A stretch of 64,000 nucleotides of DNA from Nemertoderma westbladi (Eukaryota; Xenacoelomorpha; Nemertodermatida; Nemertodermatidae), in the NCBI GenBank assembly GCA_032718475.1, contig JAUCBJ010001151.1, positions 1-64,000 on the forward strand, in the 5' to 3' direction. Within the stretch, counting starts at the first letter, position 1, and the number at the start of each line of letters is the position of its first letter. A program made the translations under genes and the position numbers. The notes under the pieces are model-generated. The model did no database searches. It saw nothing but the letters and a program-made list of their open reading frames with translations, and was not told where the DNA came from. This document shows positions 23,733 through 34,205 of this stretch, in pieces.

Positions 23733-26700
23733 CACTTCCTTAATAGCGGGATTATAGAGTTTTCCGATGAAATTCAGGAGATCTGTAGACAATTGGACTG
23801 GTTAGGTAAGTCTCATGAATATCAGAGTTCAATGGTTATTGGAGCCGTAGTCTCTACTTTACCAAAGGGTGGAGTATGTACACGCTGGGACAAGAAAGTG
23901 TTGTACATGAATGAACAACAACGACGAAGTCCTACCATGGCTGATCTCATGTCCTTCTTAGATGGTGAGGTAAAACTACAACTCATCAAGCAGTCCAGAG
24001 AGAAAACATCGGAAAATAAGGTAAGTGAGAAACCCGCTTCTAGGAGAAGTGTAACACCGGTGTGTTACACTGACGACGGCGAAAGCCAAGCTTCTCAAGA
24101 AGAGGACAGCGGGAAAGACACTGAGAGATCTTACTACGTTGACAAAACCTCAAAAGATGTAAGTAAATACAAGGCTCGAAACAACGATAGGAGAGAACAG
24201 GTTGCCAAGAACCCCCCTCAGTCTCCTAACAGAATGCACCGAAGAAAACCCGAAGAAAAAACGAGAGTGCATCAAGTTACCCAAGGTAAAGTGAGTAACA
24301 TAAAACCTAACTGTGCGCTGTGCGATGGGACCCACCGTTTGAGTGCGTGTGCTGAATTTCTAAAGAAATCCCTTGTAGACAGACGTGCAGTTGTGTGGGA
24401 CAAGCGGTTATGCTATAATTGCCTCAGACCAGGACACCAACGGCGAACCTGTTACTCCGACATAAAGTGTGCAAAGTGTGGCGCGAAACATCACATCTTG
24501 TTACACAGTGAGTTCGAACGAGACAAACAGAGTCAGGTAAGTGAGCCCGAACTACATGTCCAATTCAGTGATGTAAATGACACTGATCAGGAGTCTGAGA
24601 TGGAAGGATTCTATACTGACGAATTCTCCGACGCCAACGAATCCTGTTATCTAATCAATACCGCAGTGTATCGAGCACTTACTTATGAAAAGGACACCAA
24701 CAATGAGTTTCCCCCAACTACTTTTGCCAAACAACCATCTTGGAAAGCTCCAACTTCCAACGTAGGAATCAGAGAATTTCCTGTAGTGCAGGTAAGAGTT
24801 CACGGTCCTAACCACAGTTACATAGTGAACGCACTCCTTGACTCCGGCAGCACAGGAACATTCATCGATCAAGAATTAGCCGAAGATATCTTTGCTGGAC
24901 AACCCAAATTCCGGACTAAATTGAATATGTCAGGAATTATGCAGGTTTGGAAATCTACCCTAACGGCAGATTACTATGTAGGTGTGTTGTCCACCCCCCA
25001 GGATAAGTTAGGAGCACAAGGTATAAGGTCGGTAAAAATGGTGGCTATAAAGAACTTCGCTACTACTCAAGCAGACCTTTATAATTGGGATGAGGATGAG
25101 AGCATCCAACATCTTAAGATACCTCGATTCCAGACAGATTATCCTGGAGTGCAAATACTCATCGGCCAAAACGCGCACGAGGCGCTCGAAACATTAGAGA
25201 AACGGCCTGCTCAACCGCAGCCACTGCAAACCTATGCGGTAAGAACTAGAGTAGGTTGGTACTTTACTGGCCCTTCCCGCAGGACTCTCGAAGAGAGAAG
25301 GCCACAAGAACGAGTATACCAGGTGAGTGATTGGAGCGAGGAGAGCAGTGAGGTGGATGAACTAACTGAGGAAACACAATACTCTTCAGATAATGACGAC
25401 ATCTACCAACTCTTCGATCAAGAGAACACCATCGACCTACTTACAGAAAACCAAACTTGGAAAAATCAGGTGAACCTATGTCAACTGATTCGCCCATCGG
25501 AACCCATCGCTTACAATGACGAACTAAACGATGAGATAGAGCGCTGCAACGCTAGAACTCGGGACGAACTAGCCGTACGATTCTTTACTCAGGAACTGGT
25601 AGAGCCCAATTCATATGATAAGGCTCTATCGATAGAAGAAGAAAGAGCCAAGCAAATCCAGGAAACAACTACACGTTTTTTAAAGGACCAAGGTAGGTAT
25701 GAAATCGGCCTACCATTTCGAAAACGAGAACCTAGATTTATAAATAACAGACCCTTGGCAGAGAAAAGAATCGCTCAATTACATCGACGCCTTACAGCTA
25801 ATGCTTCAGCGAAAGAAATGTACCAAACTCAGCTGAAGAAATTTATAACAAAGGGATACGCGGAGCGAGTACCGGAAGGAACACCAGTGACTGAGAGAAC
25901 GTATTACTTAACACATCATTACGTTCCCAAACCCGGTAAACCCCATGAAGTACGAGTCGTATTCGATGGCTCTGCTCTATATATGGGCCAATCCCTCAAT
26001 TCCGAGTTGTTATCAGGACCCAACTTACTCCAATCTTTGTTGGGAATACTTTTGAGATTAAGACAATATTCCATCGCGTTCGCCTCCGATATAGAAGGAA
26101 TGTTCTTACAAGTCAAGGCGCTGGATAGAGATAGAGACAGCCTGAGATTTCTGTGGTGGCCTGAAGGAGACCTCAATCAGAAACCGGTAGAGTACTGGAT
26201 GACCATCCAGGCTTTTGGAATCATATCAAGCCCTTCCAACGCCTGCTCCGTGGTGCGAACCACTGCGAATGACAACCGAGACTCCTTCTCAAAAGAGGTG
26301 ATAGACAACATCAAACGGAATATATACATGGACGACAATTTAAGGTCCCTTCCATCAGTAGAAGAAGCCATAGCTGTCGCGAAAGGAACGGTAGAGTGTT
26401 TGAAAAGAGGTGGATTTCGACTGACGAAATTCACTAGCAACTCCCGTGAGTTTCTGGAAGCCATACCGGTAGAAGACCGCGGAGCGAAAGACCTAGACTT
26501 AATAAAGGACGATCTTCCTGAAACCAAGACGCTTGGCTTGAAGTGGGACACTGAAAGAGACATCCTGTTTTTTCAGTTAAAACAGCGAGATAATCCAGTT
26601 CGGACCAAACGGATTTGTTTAAGTATCCTGAGCACTTATTTCGACCCATTGGGATTCATTAGCCCAGTTATATTGATTGCTCGAAGTTTAGTACAACAAA

Positions 26701-29210
26701 TGTGGCTTGAAAACCACTCATGGGACGATCCGCTTAAGGGAGAATTGTTAAAGAAATGGATGAAATGGGAAAATTCTCTACCTGCCATCGAGAACTTTAT
26801 AATTTCCCGTGCATATTTTGGCCATGTTCTTCCTACGTATCCTTATCAACTCCATGTGTTTGGAGACGCCAGCGACATGGGAATAGGTATAGTAGCATAT
26901 CTGCGAGTCGAAACCCCGGATGGAATCAAAGTCGCCTTGGTTACCTCTAAGGCATTGATTAACAACAAGTTAAAGGTTCCTCGAGCGGAGTTAAAGGCGG
27001 CTTTATACGCTACAGCCATCGGCCGGAACGTAACGGAACAAATCGACTATCCGCTGGAGAAAACGGTTTATTGGACCGACGCTTTACTCGTGTTGGAGTA
27101 TCTAACCAATGAAGTCTGTCAGTTCAGCGTTTTTGTTACTAACAGAGTAGCTATTATTCTTAGTCGCACAAAGATAGATCAATGGCGACATTGCCCTGGT
27201 ACGATTAATCCAGCCGATATCGCCTCCAGGGGAGCAACTCCACAGGAACTGATAGATACTCCAGATTGGTTGGGTGGACCCGACTTCCTGAGCAAGGAAG
27301 AGGATGAATGGCCTCCTCACCTTACTACGACAGAGATTAGACAAGCCAAGGGAGCGGAGACAGTCAAACCTAAAACCCGGGCGAGTAAATCGAAGTTATT
27401 TAAACCGACTATCGATCTATCTGTATTACATACTTCCGGGAATGATGCTTCGGATCCACAATCCTTCAACACAAATAAGTCTGTTGTGGAAATTAGAGAT
27501 AGAGATTGGAAATCTGGAATACCAGACGTCTCGCAAGGAATCTCACCCATGCTGCAGAGAGCAATGCATCATTACAGTTCCTGGAATCGGCTCTGTAAAG
27601 CCGTCACATATTTAAGACGATGTTTTCATCATCACTACTCCAGGACGAAGACCACTAGTGATAACGCTCCATTGACATCTGCACAAGTTCATGTTATTAA
27701 AAATTTACCCAAATATAAGACATCTGACCGTTTTCTCAAGGAGAAAATTAGTCACCAGGAGCATGAAGAAACCAATAAGCAGATACTGAGACTCCTGCAA
27801 TGCTATGAGGATTCCGAAAAGTATTTCCTGTTGTTGAGAAATCCGCAGATGTGCTTAAGGGATCGATTCTCGAGCACAATGATAGATGGGCTAATACGTG
27901 TTGGAGGAAGACTCACCAATGCGCCCTTATCCTTTGACACCAAATTCCCCTTACTTATTAGAAATCTTGAAGTACAAATCAAGATGATTGTAGACGTTCA
28001 CAGTAAACTTTATCATGCTGGTAGAGAACGAATTCTTAGCGAAATTCGAACTCGCTATTATTTTGATAAACCCCGTAGAGCTCTGAACCAAGTTCTTAGG
28101 AACTGCATACCCTGTAGGAAGGCATTCAGTAGGCCTTTAACACAGCGAGAGGCAGAATTACCTAGGGAACGAGTAAGCTTCTATGAACCACCTTTTACTA
28201 ATACTGGTGTAGATTTATTTGGCCCTATTGAAGTATACCGTGCTAGGACTATAGTCAAGAGATGGTGTGTCATCTTCGTGTGCATGACTTGTAGAGCCAT
28301 CCATCTCGATATGGTGAACGATCTATCTACCAACAGCTTCGTCTTAAGTTTACGACGACAGATCGCTCGCTTCGGGACGAGTAATACCATGAGATCGGAT
28401 AAGGGAACGAACTTCATTGGTGCCAACAACGAAATACAGGCTTACGTGAAGGACTGGAACCAAAGACAGGTGGACGACCAGCTAAGGATAACAGCGTCTA
28501 GCTGGACCTTCAACGCCGCTGACGCCCCTTGGTGGGGAGGAAGTTGGGAGAGATTAATTCGAAGTGTCAAAACCGCATTTCACTTTATAGTGCCATGCCG
28601 CGCGTATCTCACCGACGAACTTTTGCGGACGTTAATGGAGGAAATAGCTGCCTATCTCAACGAGAGACCGCTTATGCCAGTCTCATCGAGTCCCGATTCC
28701 CTAGAAGCGCTAACACCCGCGCACTTCCTACTGAAGAAACCTGTAGCCATGCTCCCACGATCGGAGATTGCCGACGGAGACGAATACTGCCGTCGAACTT
28801 GGCAACTTATGCAGTTGCTATCCCGTCGTTTCGCTGACCATTTCGAGAAACATTATCTGCCCACGCTACAACTTCGAACTAAGTGGTTTGCGCAGCAAGA
28901 AAACGTCAGCGCCGGAGATATGGTGCTTATTGTAGATCCAGACCTCCCACGTAAACGGTGGCAGACAGGTCGTATCATCGAGACTCACATCTCGGATGAT
29001 GGTTTAGTGCGCTCAGTAGAACTTGTCGTCATGCGGCGTAACTTCAAGAAGCCAGGCATAATCTTTGAGACGCAACAACTCAATCGCCCAGTTGGTCGTT
29101 TATGTTTACTGGAAAGAGACAGAGAACTCTCTGGAAACTATGGAAGGCAAGACACTCTTCCCACGACCACCTCCCTAATTCCTCAAACATCTAGGGACTC
29201 CCCAACGTGA
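23733..29210 (+). CDS. pol: pol of element A: zinc knuckles, protease, RT, RNase H, integrase
   Basis: A continuous open frame of about 1825 codons starting right after the UGA that ends gag, with no ATG near its start (the first in-frame one is around 23830). Counted from codon 23793, domains in order are: CCHC knuckle CYNCLRPGHQRRTC (about residue 208) and a second Cys/His cluster; DUF1758-like aspartic protease with LLDSGSTGTF (about 347); reverse transcriptase with VRVVFDGSA (about 717) and catalytic IYMDDNL (about 843); the Pao/A17 region; RNase H with GDAS, AELKA and TDA (about 1025-1100); integrase with an HHCC zinc site (about 1400-1440) and D-D-E in GVDLFGP, RSDKGTNF and GGSWERL (about 1471, 1534, 1583); and a DUF5641-like tail. 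All catalytic residues are present. YMDD in place of the usual BEL YVDD is a minor variation. Confidence 0.93.
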   Translation, partial: HFLNSGIIEFSDEIQEICRQLDWLGKSHEYQSSMVIGAVVSTLPKGGVCTRWDKKVLYMNEQQRRSPTMADLMSFLDGEVKLQLIKQSREKTSENKVSEKPASRRSVTPVCYTDDGESQASQEEDSGKDTERSYYVDKTSKDVSKYKARNNDRREQVAKNPPQSPNRMHRRKPEEKTRVHQVTQGKVSNIKPNCALCDGTHRLSACAEFLKKSLVDRRAVVWDKRLCYNCLRPGHQRRTCYSDIKCAKCGAKHHILLHSEFERDKQSQVSEPELHVQFSDVNDTDQESEMEGFYTDEFSDANESCYLINTAVYRALTYEKDTNNEFPPTTFAKQPSWKAPTSNVGIREFPVVQVRVHGPNHSYIVNALLDSGSTGTFIDQELAEDIFAGQPKFRTKLNMSGIMQVWKSTLTADYYVGVLSTPQDKLGAQGIRSVKMVAIKNFATTQADLYNWDEDESIQHLKIPRFQTDYPGVQILIGQNAHEALETLEKRPAQPQPLQTYAVRTRVGWYFTGPSRRTLEERRPQERVYQVSDWSEESSEVDELTEETQYSSDNDDIYQLFDQENTIDLLTENQTWKNQVNLCQLIRPSEPIAYNDELNDEIERCNARTRDELAVRFFTQELVEPNSYDKALSIEEERAKQIQETTTRFLKDQGRYEIGLPFRKREPRFINNRPLAEKRIAQLHRRLTANASAKEMYQTQLKKFITKGYAERVPEGTPVTERTYYLTHHYVPKPGKPHEVRVVFDGSALYMGQSLNSELLSGPNLLQSLLGILLRLRQYSIAFASDIEGMFLQVKALDRDRDSLRFLWWPEGDLNQKPVEYWMTIQAFGIISSPSNACSVVRTTANDNRDSFSKEVIDNIKRNIYMDDNLRSLPSVEEAIAVAKGTVECLKRGGFRLTKFTSNSREFLEAIPVEDRGAKDLDLIKDDLPETKTLGLKWDTERDILFFQLKQRDNPVRTKRICLSILSTYFDPLGFISPVILIARSLVQQMWLENHSWDDPLKGELLKKWMKWENSLPAIENFIISRAYFGHVLPTYPYQLHVFGDASDMGIGIVAYLRVETPDGIKVALVTSKALINNKLKVPRAELKAALYATAIGRNVTEQIDYPLEKTVYWTDALLVLEYLTNEVCQFSVFVTNRVAIILSRTKIDQWRHCPGTINPADIASRGATPQELIDTPDWLGGPDFLSKEEDEWPPHLTTTEIRQAKGAETVKPKTRASKSKLFKPTIDLSVLHTSGNDASDPQSFNTNKSVVEIRDRDWKSGIPDVSQGISPMLQRAMHHYSSWNRLCKAVTYLRRCFHHHYSRTKTTSDNAPLTSAQVHVIKNLPKYKTSDRFLKEKISHQEHEETNKQILRLLQCYEDSEKYFLLLRNPQMCLRDRFSSTMIDGLIRVGGRLTNAPLSFDTKFPLLIRNLEVQIKMIVDVHSKLYHAGRERILSEIRTRYYFDKPRRALNQVLRNCIPCRKAFSRPLTQREAELPRERVSFYEPPFTNTGVDLFGPIEVYRARTIVKRWCVIFVCMTCRAIHLDMVNDLSTNSFVLSLRRQIARFGTSNTMRSDKGTNFIGANNEIQAYVKDWNQRQVDDQLRITASSWTFNAADAPWWGGSWERLIRSVKTAFHFIVPCRAYLTDELLRTLMEEIAAYLNERPLMPVSSSPDSLEALTPAHFLLKKPVAMLPRSEIADGDEYCRRTWQLMQLLSRRFADHFEKHYLPTLQLRTKWFAQQENVSAGDMVLIVDPDLPRKRWQTGRIIETHISDDGLVRSVELVVMRRNFKKPGIIFETQQLNRPVGRLCLLERDRELSGNYGRQDTLPTTTSLIPQTSRDSPT

Positions 29211-30834
29211 TACGTCTGGAGTGGGTGTATGACTATATTGTTTTATCTATTTTATTATATTTTTATATGCGAACTTTATTATGTACTTTATTATAATCGT
29301 TTTTATTCAATTTTATTTAGTAGAATGTTATTTTAGTGATTATTTAGTAGATTAGTGCAATATATTAGTGTTTATTACGTACGTAATTACTTATAATATA
29401 TATTTAGTGCGACGGCGAGAAATAATTTTTTCTCTTTCCTTACTGTCCGTATCATATTATAAATACGTGACTACAGTAAGATGAAATGTCCGTACTTCTT
29501 AAAGTACAATAAAGCCACTACTATATTCAAGTATTATTGGTAGGCAGAGTATTAGGAATGCAAAGTTCAGATCCTCGTGTCTCGGCTAAACCAAGCTCTG
29601 GGTAGACCTTGGAAACGACTTGCCTCTTCACACTGACATTGCTTCGTGCGATATTGCTCTTCTACCTTATATTAAATAATACATATAGTAGCGTGAAGTC
29701 CCTCTAACAGTAGCGTAAAACGCAAATAAATCTGTTAAACCTTTTGACCATCTGTAATTCTAGTCGATTAAGATATCGCGGCACCCACCTATATACTTGA
29801 AAGACAAATTCTAGAATCAGTGGTTAACGTCCCCAGACAAGCTCTGGAAAAAATCGGTGCCCATCTTAAATATTAATTTAATATTTAGTAAAATCTGTAA
29901 AATTCAGATCCGTTAACAATTCTAGTCGATTAAGATATCGTAGCACTTACCGATACTCTTAAAAGACAAATTTCATAGAATTAAGGATCCTATGTCCCCA
30001 GACCTGCGCTGGAATCAAATTGTGTCAATTTTAACATCAAATAATAAAATTCACGGGAATAAATTTAAATTCATATTTTAAATGAATTTCATAAATTGTC
30101 ATTTTTGTACAATTTATAACATTCCCAAAATTCCATTAATTAATAGATCATGGGAGCGGAGATTCATCCTATTGAGTGTATTAGAGTGCGAGAATCTCCA
30201 ACATATAGTCAATAGCCGATAAAATTAATAAAATCATGCATAAAGAGGATATTGACAACTAAAGAATTATTATTAAATAGCATCCCAGATCTGTATGCAT
30301 GAGAATTACCCTAATTCTACCGCTAGCATTCCATAATGTCACCATAGCAACACCCACGCTAGAATTAGAAGCAAGTTAAAAGAACAATAGAAAGCTTGTC
30401 CCATTGCATAGCATAGAGAATATAGCACACTGCTAGTATCCAAGGATACACAGTAATAACGTGACATTCTGGAAGGCACTGACTAACGGACAAATGGCCT
30501 GTATGTGTACAATTGGTGACAGTTGTGTGGAATTTGTGCGTTTGTAGGTGAATGTTACTGCTAAGGTGTGTTTACAGTATCTAGTCGCAATTGTGAAAGT
30601 AGCCCAACTCTCCTATAGAAAGAACCTAAAGTGGATTCAAGCCTTTGGGACGGACAGTGGAGTGACTTGTGCCGGTTATCGTTGTCGTGATGTTGCTACA
30701 TGTTGGCGTAAACACCGCGACGACGGTACATCGGCGCTGAGAATCCCACTGTCCGGGGCGAAGAGAGGTAGGCAGCGACGCCCGCTCGCCTAAACATAAA
30801 CTCATTACAATATTAATAAACTCAGATAGCAGAT
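29211..30834 (+). other. Post-pol non-coding region of element A
   Basis: AT-rich, no convincing ORF. It contains a 163-bp tandem duplication: AATTCTAGTCGATTAAGATA starts at 29756 and again at 29919, each followed by a TCCCCAGAC...GCTCTGG/GCGCTGG segment to about 29850 and 30013. It may carry signals for a subgenomic or spliced mRNA for the downstream ORFs. Confidence 0.55.
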
Positions 30835-31278
30835 ATGACGGAGTTGATAGAAGATGATCTTGGTATCAGGGAGCGATATACTCTACCTTTACAAGCATTT
30901 GTGGATAGCTTGATACGCGGTGAAGCCGATCCAACCATTACGGAGGACGATGGTCGTTATATCGAACCGCCGATGTCCCAAGAGCAACTTACGCGTGAAT
31001 TGGACTATCGAAAATTCACCGCTCGCTATACGCATCGTAATGGTACGTATATGGACTTCCTAACTACCGGCCATCCTATCGATTTACATGATACGGACGA
31101 TGTAGACACCGAAAGGGAAATGGTCTATTTAAATATCATACCCAGCGGAGTCGTAACGATAAACCGAAAATAGATCACGAAAATTCTATTCGTAACAGAC
31201 TGGGAAGACGAACCAATATGCCTAGAATCTGAGGAGATTCAGCCTATCGCGCCCGGAACAGCGACAACGACTACATCA
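30835..31278 (+). CDS. Accessory ORF 3a of element A (internal UAG)
   Basis: Unrecognised acidic protein. ATG at 30835 gives 112 codons, rich in Asp/Glu/Thr, to UAG at 31171-31173. The same frame stays open for a further 35 codons to the next UAG at 31279-31281. This extension overlaps the start of ORF 3b in another frame (31233-31278). Position is after pol and before the 3' LTR, where an env would sit, but there is no signal peptide or membrane segment, so it is not an envelope protein. The codon pattern and location suggest it is real. Whether the UAG is suppressed, a mutation or an error cannot be seen. Confidence 0.55.
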
Positions 31279-32282
31279 TAGAATGGTATCAAGGTCCACA
31301 GTGTCTCACTGCGTACGATTATCGACATGCCAACTATGTTTCTAGGCAACGTTGTCGGTTATGCGCATCGAGAGACCACGATACGCCCATGGACACCAAC
31401 GTCCGCTGTTCCTATTTCCAAGAACAACCGACTATGGAAATTTATTGCGCATATTGCAGACTCAATAACTTGCATATCTTTGCGGTTTGCCCTCAATTTA
31501 TGACTCAATGTCACCATTGTCAACTAAAGGGACATGCCAGTTTCGATTGCCCTTTTAATCACGATTTGGAAAGCGTAGATGAAATGATCACACTACGTTA
31601 CATCAGAGCTTGGGAAGCGAACGCTGATTTACATTGTGATTCGCGCCATCGCTATTATCCCGGACGCGCTTACGAAGGAGTTTATGCGTTCCATCCTTAT
31701 CTATTCGCTTCGGTTGAACAGAAATCACGCATATCAAGTTACGAGCTACTGAAGCGCGTCGGAGAATGTATCTCAACCAAATTCGTACGCAAATTTCTCA
31801 GGAGTGTTAATCCTAGCAACCTTCATTCCTATAACTTAATCAATTATATCCGTCAGGATCCGGACTATGGAGACTTGTTTGTTAACTCACACCCCGAGTT
31901 ACAGGAAGTATATCGACGGCCTTACGAATACCGAGCCCGCGAACGCGAGTTGGAAAGGACCATTAAACCCCGGAGGTTTCTAACTGCCTATGGTCCACCT
32001 ACGGCCCTCGTTCAGACCACTCGTAAAGGACCCGTAAGAGCGGCTGTCTTGAAACGAGCTCTCAAAGCCGTTAGACCCCTCTCCCCTGACGTTGATGTCA
32101 ATCAACCCGGTACTTCGACTGGCGGATACACCGACCATAATCCCACACCCTCTGATGCAATCATATTGCACCCTTCACCCAGGAGTTATAGCCCTCCTTG
32201 TAAAGTGGCTCGCCCCAAAGAGAAAAGGACTCTGGCTAGCTTTAAAAAACTGCGTAAACGCCGTCCGCGCAAGAAAGACTAA
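31233..32282 (+). CDS. Accessory ORF 3b of element A: cysteine-rich CCHC protein with basic tail
   Basis: An open frame from 31233 to the stop at 32280-32282; the first ATG is only at 31389 (297 codons from there). The codons upstream of that ATG already look coding and supply a C-x2-C (CRLC), so the real product may start earlier by splicing or frameshifting from ORF 3a. The first third is Cys-rich: CAYC, then a perfect zinc knuckle CHHCQLKGHASFDC (C-x2-C-x4-H-x4-C). The middle is Tyr/Arg-rich and helical. The C-terminus is strongly basic (KKLRKRRPRKKD), like a nuclear localisation or RNA-binding signal. A nucleic-acid-binding role is inferred. I know of no standard BEL/Pao gene like it; it is not an envelope or chromodomain protein. 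Confidence 0.6.
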   Translation, partial: GDSAYRARNSDNDYIIEWYQGPQCLTAYDYRHANYVSRQRCRLCASRDHDTPMDTNVRCSYFQEQPTMEIYCAYCRLNNLHIFAVCPQFMTQCHHCQLKGHASFDCPFNHDLESVDEMITLRYIRAWEANADLHCDSRHRYYPGRAYEGVYAFHPYLFASVEQKSRISSYELLKRVGECISTKFVRKFLRSVNPSNLHSYNLINYIRQDPDYGDLFVNSHPELQEVYRRPYEYRARERELERTIKPRRFLTAYGPPTALVQTTRKGPVRAAVLKRALKAVRPLSPDVDVNQPGTSTGGYTDHNPTPSDAIILHPSPRSYSPPCKVARPKEKRTLASFKKLRKRRPRKKD

Positions 32283-32360
32283 CTTTTTAGAGTATTTATG
32301 TATATTAGAAACTGTGATTTTGTATATTTTATAGACTCAAATCCCATTTTCTGGGAGCGG

Positions 32361-33618
32361 TGTAAAAGCTTCTGTGGGATATAACTGGCCCCTTTGCTTC
32401 GCAATCCAGTTTCCCCCCAGGCGCTGGAATACTCTAAAAGGTTCTCTAACTGTATATATATTCCCCTCGCCCGCAAGGTACCGTTACAGGTGTTTTAACG
32501 GACATAAAAGTCATTCTTCTATATACGTGCTTTGGCGGACATGGTAAGGCAAAAAACCCGCAATGCACCAAATACCTTTACACGGCTTGGCCTTGATGAT
32601 TCAGATTGCGACATCTAGCAGCTGGTTGCTGGCATGGAAACAGCCATTGGACGCATGGTTCTTTGTTTGGCTTGAGCCAATCAGAGCGATTTTTTCTGTC
32701 GACGTGTAGATATTCGGTCGATCATACTAGGAGTGTTCTGTCTTACTGTTTTTTGTGATACCGTTGTGTTGTTGCTATCTAGGCCAGGAACACCGGCTCT
32801 AGAGTCAATTCGTTTTCATACTTTAGAAGAAACATTAGTAGGCTTAAATTATAGAGCGTATAACTGTTATCAACTCATATCAATCAGTGCAGTCCGGTCC
32901 AGTCAAACAGTGTTACCATCTTAACCTACCGTCTTAATGCTATTTACTGTTGTGTTTTGGTTGAATATTATTATTTGGAGAACATTTATAAAGAACCCAA
33001 ATTTCCCAATTTTCTTGATACACTACAGGTTAGAGAGACGGGTTATATATAGCGATTGCGACTTATATTGTTGTGGTTTGTAGTGAATTTAATGCTATTT
33101 GATAAGCCCTACATGAGTCCGTTGCTGCTCTCTTTATATATGATAAAATTCATTGACGGTCGGCAAATTAGTGAGCAGTATTGTGTGTTACCGGTAGTGT
33201 GCCTGATTGTGACTGATAACTAAGCATTTCCTAAAGAATGCGCCTCATACGTGAATCATAAGCCTTACCGACTTGCCGTTGTGATTAGTATAAGTCATAT
33301 CTCTGTTTACCTAGATAGAGCGCCACGTCCTAAAGGAACTGTTAATATTTCCCGAAAGTGAATAATATTAGTCAGAAATTATTTATTAACGATCAATCGA
33401 ATAATACAGTAAGCTTACACTGCAATAATAATCTAAGCCCTCAGAATCCAGTCTCCCGGGTATATCCAGCGGGTGAATGGACGCGCACTAGGCTGGCTTC
33501 TGCTAATGTTGTGTTTATTGGTATTAAATATTTGTCAACTTCTAAAGTCTATTTATAAACCAAAAGACATATAAATTTTGGCAGGTTAAACTGCTAAAGG
33601 TCTTCAAAAGCGCGTACA
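32361..33618 (+). repeat. 3' LTR of element A
   Basis: 1258 bp, nearly identical to 17611-18871. It is preceded by a weak purine-rich stretch (CTGGGAGCGG, 32351-32360) as the polypurine tract candidate. The right TSD AAGGT is at 33619-33623. Confidence 0.95.
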
Positions 33619-33810
33619 AAGGTTGTACTTGACTACGGTGCATATTATACCTCCCTTCCTTCTTTCGTGCCAATATCACCTAACTTTATTTTAGATTTTG
33701 TTTTATCTGTATTTTCCCCCTATTCTGTGCTATCATCGTACCTACCTCTCTACTTGTTTCTTACTACGTACTTACTACTTACTACTATAGTATGTTGTAT
33801 CCATATACCA

Positions 33811-34205
33811 TTTTCTCTACTCTATTACTGCTAACTCTACTAACTCTACTAACTCCACTTATTCTACTAACTCTACTAACTCTACTGATTCTACTAACTC
33901 CACTAACTCTACTAATTCCAACGGTACTATGTACCCTCCTACTACCCTCGTGGTATGTCTCTATACCACACTCCCTATTCTTCTAAATCTAACGGTACTA
34001 CGTACCCTCTTACTCCCGTGGTATGTCTCTATACCACACTCCCTGATCTCTAACTTCTAACTCTCACGGTACTATGTACCCTCCTACCCTCGTGGTATGT
34101 CTCTATACCACACTCCCTATACTTCTAACTCTAACGGTACTATGTACCCTCTTACTCCCGTGGTATGTCTCTATACCACACTCCCTATACATCTAACTCT
34201 CCTCT
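33811..34205. repeat. ACTCTACTA microsatellite and four 68-74-bp hairpin units
   Basis: This is part of the 3' untranslated region of element B. First comes an irregular (TAACTCTAC)n tract (about 33825-33920). Then four units start CGGTACTA at 33922, 33993, 34067 and 34135. Each contains GTGGTATGTCTCTATACCAC, a perfect 7-bp-arm hairpin. Confidence 0.75.

Larger units (their letters stand above)
17611..33618 (+). mobile_element. BEL/Pao LTR retrotransposon A, nested in element B
   Basis: This is a 16.0-kb element with nearly identical LTRs, a 5-bp TSD AAGGT (17606-17610 and 33619-33623), gag and pol on the plus strand, and an extra ORF region before the 3' LTR. BEL/Pao membership rests on DUF1759 in gag, a DUF1758-type DSG protease, the Pao/A17 region after RT, and a DUF5641-like C-terminus after the integrase. 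It is long for this superfamily because of a 2.2-kb leader and a 3.1-kb region between pol and the LTR. No clear tRNA primer-binding site starting TGG was seen right after the 5' LTR; the sequence there is a small palindrome, AATAACAGTTATT. Confidence 0.95.

Noticed and set aside
30835-32282. An env gene making element A an errantivirus-like retrovirus
   Set aside because: Neither ORF has a signal peptide, transmembrane segment or furin-like site; the second is Cys-rich with a zinc knuckle and a basic tail.
33792-33986. Leu/Thr-rich small ORF (LTLLTLLT repeats)
   Set aside because: It is a translation of the ACTCTACTA microsatellite in the untranslated part of element B.
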